From Mercenaria mercenaria (lineage: Eukaryota > Mollusca > Bivalvia > Venerida > Veneridae), in the NCBI RefSeq assembly GCF_021730395.1, contig NC_069367.1, positions 73,455,501-73,519,500 of the forward strand: a stretch of 64,000 bases of DNA, read 5' to 3'. A model generated the notes under the pieces. The model saw only the letters and a program-made list of their open reading frames with translations. It was not told where the DNA came from and did no database searches. Both the position numbers and the translations under genes were made by a program. Of this stretch, positions 56,960 through 64,000 are shown one piece after another; position 1 is the stretch's first letter; every line of letters starts with the position of its first letter.

Positions 56960-58200
56960 GTGAAGGTCTATTTTCGATAAAATCCTTAAACACCTGTAAA
57001 CAAACAAACCATTCAAATGATTTTTTTTAAATACCCATTGTAAAAACCCAGTAATTTGCCCTTAGCCGTAATTAAAACCTTAATGTATTGTTTTATATTG
57101 ATTTTTTCCAACACATAAGGAAGTTTTTTTCCATTTTACTTTTAGTTGTTTTACTTTTTTTGATTAAAGGATGATCCGGGTTCCATAGGGGAGTTTTTAA
57201 TTTTATAGTTTAAATTTTTTTTTTTTTGATAGAATATTTTAGATCAATTGCAATACATGAAACTGTATAGAAAATCACTCTTTCAATATGCCGTTCATTT
57301 ATAAAAGAATTTTTTTATATCATTAAGTGTTAAAGAGATATTAATCATACACATACTGGATTCAATATTTCTAATATGTTCTTCAATAATCAAGCCCATA
57401 ACCAAGAATGTTCCTATCATTTTTCTATGTTACGAGTATTGCACTATTCTTAGCTATAATATGTGTTTTGACTCTCTGTGCTGTGCTCTGTTCATACATC
57501 TACAGCGAAATTCCTATCAGTATCAATGTAATATTGCGGTATGTAAAGTTTATAATTTATATCTGAAGTCAGTTTTGGTTTTTTTTTTTCATATGAACTC
57601 AAGTAAAACTATAAGGTTGCATACTCCCTGTATCAAATAGTCATCATTGAGAATACTCTAACGTATTCTAATATGCTTGAATAAAACTTATTACTGTTAC
57701 TACGAAATTGTCAATGAATGACATTCCTCTCTGTACTATACTTTACTATCACGATATCCACGTGCAGTCTTTCTAAATCTCCCAACCTTCACCTATATGC
57801 TATTTATACACCCGACAAGCGGTCAGTATGCTATTTTTAAAGGAGTGAATTATTGGTTTTTCCCTTATTAGATTATTGTGATGGAATGAAGTAAACGAAC
57901 TCCCTGTTTACAGATAAATTTTTAAATCTTGAATATGTGTTAAAGACTATATACACTCTCTCCAAGATATAAACTTGAGTTTACATGTTTGCTTATAATG
58001 TTCATACTGTTTAGATAGTGTCTTTAAAAGTGTATTATTCATATCCATAATATAGAATGTTCTATTAGTTTTACTTTTCACATTTTATTATACTATACTT
58101 GTATGTTTTCTTCTTACGAAGTGTATGGTAAAGTTATATCTAATGTAATTTTACGGTATGTATTATTTACAAAATTGAATTGTAGTCGTTCTTGTCACTA
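56960..58200. other. no gene recognised; SRCR intron
   Basis: AT-rich intronic DNA with T-runs near 57210 and 57580. No repeat or open frame that I can name. Confidence 0.4.
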
Positions 58201-58229
58201 CAGTCCGTGTCTGATAACTTCACAGTGAC

Positions 58230-59347
58230 GTCAAAAGTCTGAAACAAAACCTGAAATATTCAAGTCCAAATATCATGAAATCAAGTCAAATTTACACAGA
58301 CGGTTCAAAAGATCAGTCAAAGGTAGGCTGTGCTGCTGTCAGCCTCCTTCATCAGTCAAGGTTACGTTTGCCAAATAGTGCAACAATATTTTCAGCCGAA
58401 GCCAAAGCTGTTGATTTAGCTCTAAATTTTACATCAAAAAATAGTGAAGAAAAATTTATCATCTTTTCCTACTCGCTTTCTGTTTTACAGTCAATTCATA
58501 ACCGAAATATTGAAAAACCATTCATTCAAAATATTCTTCTCAGGGTTCATGTACTATCTTTAAAAAAGTCTGTCATATTATGTTGGATTCCCAGTCATGT
58601 TGGTATCCATGGAAACGATGATGCTGATATTGCAGGAAAGAAATCCCTTTCATTATCACAGTCTATTTGAAATTACCACATACCGATTTTAGGCCTAATA
58701 TAAACAAATACATTTTACCTAAATGGCAATCGTCATGGAACAATGCTTTATTCAATAAACTTCATGATATCAAACCTAGTCTAGGGGAATGGCACCAAGG
58801 GAACAGATCTGTTCGCAGGGAGGAAGTTGTTCTTTCTCGCTGTCGAATAGGTCATACCCGTTTGAAACATTCTTATCTTTTGAAAAAAGATCAACCCGAG
58901 TGTGTACCATGTCAAACAACGCTAACTATTAAACATATTTTAATCGACTTTGCTACGCAGCGCAGTACATATTATGACGTTCAATCTTTGGAAAGAGTTA
59001 TTTGAAAACGTTTCAGTCGGGAATATTTTATCGTTTTTAAAGCAGATAGGAATATATCAAAAAAATATTATTATGTTTGCAGCTGATATTTTAACACATA
59101 CGTATATACATTTTTACATAACTGATTTTAGATAGGCTTTGCAGTTTTACATGGATGTTTTCAGATATGTTTTACATTATTCATAGCGTTCTTTATATTT
59201 TTACATGGATGTTTTTGGGTATGCTTTACATTTTTACACCAATGTTTATGCTTTACAGCTGGTGTTTGCAATATGACTTCTTCTCGGCGATATATGACCA
59301 TTTATTTTGTGTCGAGTTGCCGTAAAACCAAACTCACTCACTCACTC
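58230..59347 (+). mobile_element. LINE fragment: RNase H and C-terminal knuckle (I/Nimb type)
   Basis: The frame from 58275 reads QIYTDGSKDQSKVGCAAV, then FSAEAKAVDLAL, then SYSLSVLQSIHN, then CWIPSHVGIHGNDDADIAGK: an RNase H domain of the LINE I/Nimb group. The usual Asp of 'SDSLS' is Tyr at 58470-58472, removing a catalytic residue. A second frame (58667-59005) reads WQSSWNN, CRIGHTRLKHSYLL and CVPCQTTLTIKHIL, the common zinc-knuckle tail. The 3' end 'gtgtcgagttgccgtaaaac' plus 'caaactcactcactcactc' is typical of molluscan Nimb-like elements. 5'-truncated; not active. Confidence 0.88.
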
Positions 59348-59724
59348 TGTTTCAAAATAAGCGTGCCAGTTAGTAGTATAATATAAAAGTGTGTACTTAG
59401 TTAATGATAATTATCGGTTACCCTCCTGACTTGGACTAGTCACTCCGAAGTTATCAGACACGGACTTTTACTATCGGGCATTTTATGTCGAAGGATATAC
59501 TGTTCGATTGGATCATACATTACATGTATATAATTAATTGTGTAAAAAAAATTTGTTTGAATATGCATGTGTTTAAAAGACAAATGCAAACGTAGTAACT
59601 CCATGATACAAAGTGTCAATATGAAAGAAGTGATATTCTATGCTAATGTATACCATATATAATCTCATTTGGCACTCATAAGAAGAGTTGACATTTATTC
59701 TATGGTAATGCATACCAGATACAA

Positions 59725-61780
59725 TTTAGAATAAGGAAGTTATTCGCCCAAACGACGTTCCTTGGTTTAAGAGTGATATCCGTAAACTAAATAGAAAGCG
59801 AAACAGATCTCATAAAAAATATAAAGAAAATAATACTGAATATTATTGGGCAAAATTTTGAAACATTAGAAATGAGGTAACGAAACAAATAAAAAAGCAA
59901 AAGCGGACTATAAACTAAATCTTATAAACAGGATTAATGATAATTCAATAACTGTCAAGGAGTGGTTTAAAATCGCAAAAGAAAAAAAAAAAAAATAAAC
60001 CTAAAAACCAGAAAAACGCTGATACTATCCAAACATTAATAACCCGAGATCTGACTGCCTCAACAAATACAGAAAAGGCAGATATTTTAAACAATTATTT
60101 TTGTAGTCAGTCAAATAATAAAATTTTGCCGAATATTGAACAACCCTAAAGCACTCTTTTACCTACTTTGCAGATTTCGAGGCAAAGAGTTATCGACGCC
60201 ATTAATCAAATGGACTCATCCAAAGCTTCTGGCCCTGACCAGATAAGCCCAAAACTGTTAAAAGCGGCCTCCATGGATATTTCAAGTCCTCTTTCGCAAT
60301 ATTTCAGCATTCTTTTAGCGAAATCTTTCTTCCCAGATGAATGGAAAAGGGCAAATGTTACACCATTTTTTAAACAATCCGATCCCTCTAAACCTGGAAA
60401 TTATCGACCTATATCTCTTTTAAGTTGTGTGGGTAAATTAATGGAACGTTGTGTACATAAGCATGTTTGTAATCATTTGATAAATCAAATCTATTTAGCC
60501 CATTTCAGTCCGGATTCATTCGTGGAAATTCTACAACAAATCATTTAGTTTACATCTATAATGATATTTGCAAGGCTCTTGATAATGGCAAGGAGGTACG
60601 AGTAGTTTTCTGCGATATTTCAAAAGCGTTTGGAACGTGGATTATTACATAAATTATCGTCTTTTGGAATAAGGGATTCCCTTTTACAGTGGTTTACATC
60701 ATTTTTAGAAAACAGAAAACAACGCATAGTCTTAAAAAAAACTCAAATTCAAAATGGAGGATTGTAATGGCCGGGGTGCCACAGGACTCGATCCTCGGGC
60801 CTCTTCTTTTTCTCATTTACATAAACGACATTGTGAAAGATATTAAATCAAACATTCGATAATTTGCCAATGGCACAAGCTTATCCAAAAGACGCCGCAT
60901 CTCAACTCAACTCTGAACTCGGCAAAATACATCATTAGGCAAAAACTTGGCTAGTTTGATCCTAATAAAACGGAAACTCTTCTCATTTCTAGAAAGTATG
61001 ACAAATCTCATCATCCTAACTTATTGATGAACAATATTCTTATAAAGACAGTAGAAGAACATAAACAGTTAGGAGTCATGTTTTCAAGTGATGGTAAATG
61101 GCGCCCGCACATACCATCCGTTATTTCTCGTGCATGGCAGATAACAGGAATACTAAGGTCGATGAAATTTATTATCAATAGACAATCGCTCGAACGCCTT
61201 TATATATCTTTTATAAGACCACTTCTCGAGTACAGAGATGTCCTTTGGGACCACTGTACTGAAGAACTTAAACACGAACTAGAAGCGATACAAACTGAAG
61301 CAGCGAGAATTATAACCGGCGCGACGAAGCTCTGCAAAATTAACAACCTGTGTACCGACTTAAAATGGGAAACACTATCTAGCAGAAGAAAGAAACATAA
61401 ACTTGTACTATTCTATAAAATGAAAAATGACATTTCCCCAAGCTACTTATGTGACCATATTCTTCCTTCTACGCAGAATATATATCAATTAAGAAATAAC
61501 ACGAATATACGCTTATCAAGTTGTCGTACACAATTATACAAAGATTCATTTATTCCATCCGTGATTCGTAAATGGAACGTGTTGTCCGAAGAAATCAAAG
61601 CAAGTCCTTAGTTAGAAATATTTAAGTGTGACAGAGTTGTATTTGTTAGAACACAATTATTTCTGGGGGTTGTCACAAAATAAGATTTAAAAGGGTTTGT
61701 CGATATTTATTCCACTGTTGGAAGATTATGCAGATACTGATTGATAGTAGATTTTCAGGGTGTCCTACAAACAAACAAAC
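59725..61780 (+). mobile_element. LINE fragment: linker, reverse transcriptase and C-terminus (CR1/Jockey type)
   Basis: Starts in the linker after the endonuclease (NDVPWFKSDIRKLNRKR, 59748-59800). It continues with KASGPDQISPKLLKAA, PDEWKRANVTPFF and YRPISLLSCVGKLMERC (60160-60470), then VFCDISKAF near 60610 and [20 protein letters not shown] near 60775-60835. The active-site box is FANGTS at 60863-60880 instead of FADDTS, so both aspartates are lost. The C-terminal part 61024-61611 reads EEHKQLGVMFSSDGKWRPHI, then ERLYISFIRPLLEY and IRKWNVLSEEI. Several frame changes and stops lie between; it is dead. Both 5' and endonuclease parts are absent. Confidence 0.9.
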
Positions 61781-62280
61781 GCAAGCATAAGCTATAACAT
61801 AAAATAAAATAAAAGCAAAATCAAAGCAGTTAGCTATTAGCAAATAAAGCTAAATTGCATCATTCTATGGAAAATTTACTTATATGAAAATAATATGTTC
61901 TTGTAAAAACAACTGACAGTTTAGAAAACAGCTGAACTGTCATTATTCATGAAAACTGGACAAAAGGGAATTTAATCAAGCAATTCATGAACAAGAGACA
62001 GGACAATGGACAACCTGGGATTTACCTGAGCTGTAAAATAGCTGTAAATCTTTTAGAACCAGAGACGAAATGTTGTAGTTGTGAAAACTACATGTTCCCC
62101 CCTTCAAGAAAAGCTGTCAAGTGCAGTGTATAATTTCAATTACTGCCAAAAACGTGATTTTGTGAGATTTTAGTGTGCAGCCAATCAAAACCTGTTTAAC
62201 ATACTCTCTCGCATAAGTGATTTAGGTATTACAATACCAATTCATTTCACTCACTGTGACATAAGAGACGCTTAAACAGC
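61781..62280. other. no gene recognised; SRCR intron
   Basis: AT-rich sequence starting with an A-rich 'aacataaaataaaataaaag' that may be the LINE tail. Nothing else identified. Confidence 0.35.
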
Positions 62281-62284
62281 AACG

Positions 62285-62640
62285 TATCCAAACCCCCGCC
62301 ACATTACCTTTCAGGAAGTAGGATTGGTCAAGCACTACATACTCGTCTCCGTCTAGGCTGTAGTTCCCTTAATTATGACCCTTTTCGTTAATCAATTTCA
62401 AATAGTCCTTATTGTACATGCGGTGAACTAGAAACAACAAATCACTACCTTTTATCATGCTCGATTTATATAGCACAAAGACAATTGCTCCTGAATTACC
62501 TTGTGGATCCACTATTGATAATATACTGCTTGGTAATGAACACTTAAAACGACTCCAAATATATCAGTCTTTGCTAAAGTGCAATAATACATCGTTGACT
62601 CGAAGCGATTCTCCACGTGGCCGGCGCAACAGTGCGTGCG
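62285..62640 (+). mobile_element. LINE ORF2 C-terminal fragment
   Basis: Reading 'IGQALHTRLRLGCSSLNYD', then 'SPYCTCGELETTNHYLLSC', then 'IYIAQRQLLL' gives the CxC...H...C zinc-knuckle tail that ends many LINE ORF2 proteins ('SPLCxCGxxETTxHFLxxC'). Frame changes are needed. It is a different family from 59725-61780. Confidence 0.75.
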
Positions 62641-62980
62641 GGTGACCTTTGGCGCGAACTAATTTCATAATGTTCATACTTTACCAGCTAAAAGCTATAA
62701 AAAGAGTTTAAACTAACAAATAAATAGATGAACACCATACCTTTTTACGCTCTATCCTTACAACATGTTTTACTGTCGAGGAAATGAATCAAAATAAGTT
62801 TTCGCTGAAAACTTGTTTTCAGATCCTTTACATCATTTTGATTGTAAATGTTATTGTATATATTTATGTACATGCTATATTTAATAAATACTGTATTATA
62901 CAAGTAATAATTATCTTTTTGCATTTTTTTCGGCCAAATGTTTACTGCGTCTATTAAATTTCATGAATTATTGCACTTAC

Positions 62981-63156
62981 GTTCATCACAACTAACGCCG
63001 ATATCTTGTGAATGAGACGACGAACCCGTATTTGGCCACCACGTTGCTGAGCAATGACCTAGATCTGATTCATCACCGTTGCATCCTAGATTAGAGACTT
63101 GTATATGTCCGAATCCTTGACCATAGTAAGCTCCTCTCATGAAGAATGATTTCGAA
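62981..63156 (-). CDS. SRCR gene, exon: second half of an upstream SRCR domain
   Basis: Follows minus-strand 'gtcattttag' and ends before 'gtaagtgc'. It reads SKSFFMRGAYYGQGFGHIQV, then SNLGCNGDESDLGHC, then SSSHSQDIGVSCDE. YGQG, LGC.G.E..L..C and HSQDIGVSC are the SRCR second-half hallmarks. One base in and one base out. Its first-half partner must lie beyond the right edge of the window, because none is seen to 64000. So the gene is a multi-SRCR receptor or secreted protein open at both ends here. Confidence 0.87.
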
Positions 63157-63319
63157 CTAAAATGACACAAGAGTTGTTTATAGGAAAGTGCAATAAGATT
63201 TTAATGCGATGTTAAAGTTTAGCAGTATACTAGTATCACAAAACCATAGAAGTTTTTAAGTAAAGGAACATAATTTTACTAACAACCTATATTTCCAATA
63301 CATTTTTACCGGTCTTGAA

Positions 63320-63665
63320 ATATTCTAAAAGAGTTGTACCCCTTTAAAAAAAGAATGTCATTTGTATAGAAATAAAAGTAAACAATTGTCAAAAACGAAA
63401 AGTTTATGCCCTGGGAATTGTTGAAATGCATCAGATCGAAGACATGTAACAGCTTTTTTAAAATGGCGAGTTTTTAAGACGTTGAATTGTCCAGAAGTAT
63501 GACCTCCTACATGCAGTCCCTTTATGGAATTTTGGTTTTATACAATAATATATATAAATGTTTTATATGTTGTTTAATTTTCATGTAAAAGAATTCTTTC
63601 TTTCTTCGATTTGGTGATGTTTGAACTTTTTTCTCCGAAACCTGGACTTAACTCTTAATGCATAT
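63320..63665 (+). repeat. dispersed family E, copy 5
   Basis: 'aagaatgtcatttgtataga', 'aaaatggcgagtttttaaga', 'ttgaattgtccagaagtatg', 'cagtccctttatggaatttt', 'tatgttgtttaattttcatg' follow the family order; closest to copy 3 at 19035. 63670-64000 shows only a 'ggctcggtttgattgagcct' hairpin near 63870 and no gene. Confidence 0.7.
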
Positions 63666-64000
63666 ATTCTTTCATGTTATAACTTCTGCAGAATCAAGAA
63701 GGATTCACTTAAGGTAAGGGCAAGGATTCTAGAGATGTTACAACAGTAAACAAACACGTTTCAATTTTATCCTAGCAAAAGACGTATGAAAAAGCTGATC
63801 TATTTCTATTAAAATAGAGAAAAGTAGACACTTCACAGGTCGCTCAACACGACAAAAACGAAAATGTTGCAGGCTCGGTTTGATTGAGCCTGTTCATGGG
63901 CGGTAGTGGAAATGCATGCTGCCGTCCACGCCCTCTATTAAGACTTGTTTTAATATAGCGTTGCACGGCAGTAATACGTTAACACTTTTCGTTTGCACAA

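Overview
This is a repeat-rich eukaryotic window of about 65% A+T. It is almost certainly from a bivalve mollusc, possibly a venerid clam; the species-level guess is inference. The basis is short coding exons with GT/AG borders in long introns, a multi-exon SRCR (scavenger receptor cysteine-rich) gene, molluscan-type LINEs and tRNA-derived SINEs, and many arrays of the 'caaggtcaca', 'ttgacctactgacctacttt' and 'gggccatcatggccctcttgtttt' kind that fill bivalve introns. No rRNA gene, intact tRNA gene, CRISPR array or bacterial-style operon was seen, and no LTR or virus-derived element was recognised.

Layout. 1-5.1 kb: interspersed repeat arrays and a LINE 3' fragment. 5.1-17.8 kb: the 3' part of an unrecognised plus-strand gene. 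Four exons (5101-5160, 5282-5321, 14965-15080, 16748-16779) join in one open frame, followed by about 1 kb of 3' UTR with AATAAA. Its 9.6 kb intron holds a MITE, tandem repeats, a deletion-riddled duplicate block (about 9440-10674 against 11243-12757) that looks like unpolished assembly, a 52-bp and a 44/45-bp minisatellite. 18-24 kb: MITEs, a (GAACT)-type satellite, repeat arrays and a short SINE with a perfect 14-bp target duplication. 25.2-27.5 kb: a 2.28 kb element with terminal inverted repeats (TIRs) of about 0.5 kb. 30-35 kb: a tandem array, then a 3.4 kb element with inverted arms of about 0.8 kb, each carrying what looks like a promoter and first exon, and a TTAA-flanked MITE nested inside. 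36-47.6 kb: one repeat family occurs twice in opposite orientation. Between the copies lie a nested pair of TIR elements, the inner one carrying a broken PHD finger, a small three-exon gene (40826-42386) and five tandem units of 350-385 bp, each with a palindromic RFX/X-box-like site. 47.8-52.5 kb: a repeat array, mariner fragments, a hAT-type element with a perfect 8-bp target duplication, a SINE and a 63-bp-arm foldback. 53.7-63.2 kb: a minus-strand SRCR gene. Five exons are visible, and its 6.8 kb intron is packed with plus-strand LINE fragments.

Only the SRCR gene is recognised with confidence. The two other gene models rest on splice sites, phase agreement and open reading frames, not on homology. 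Most short open frames in the window are chance or repeat-derived.
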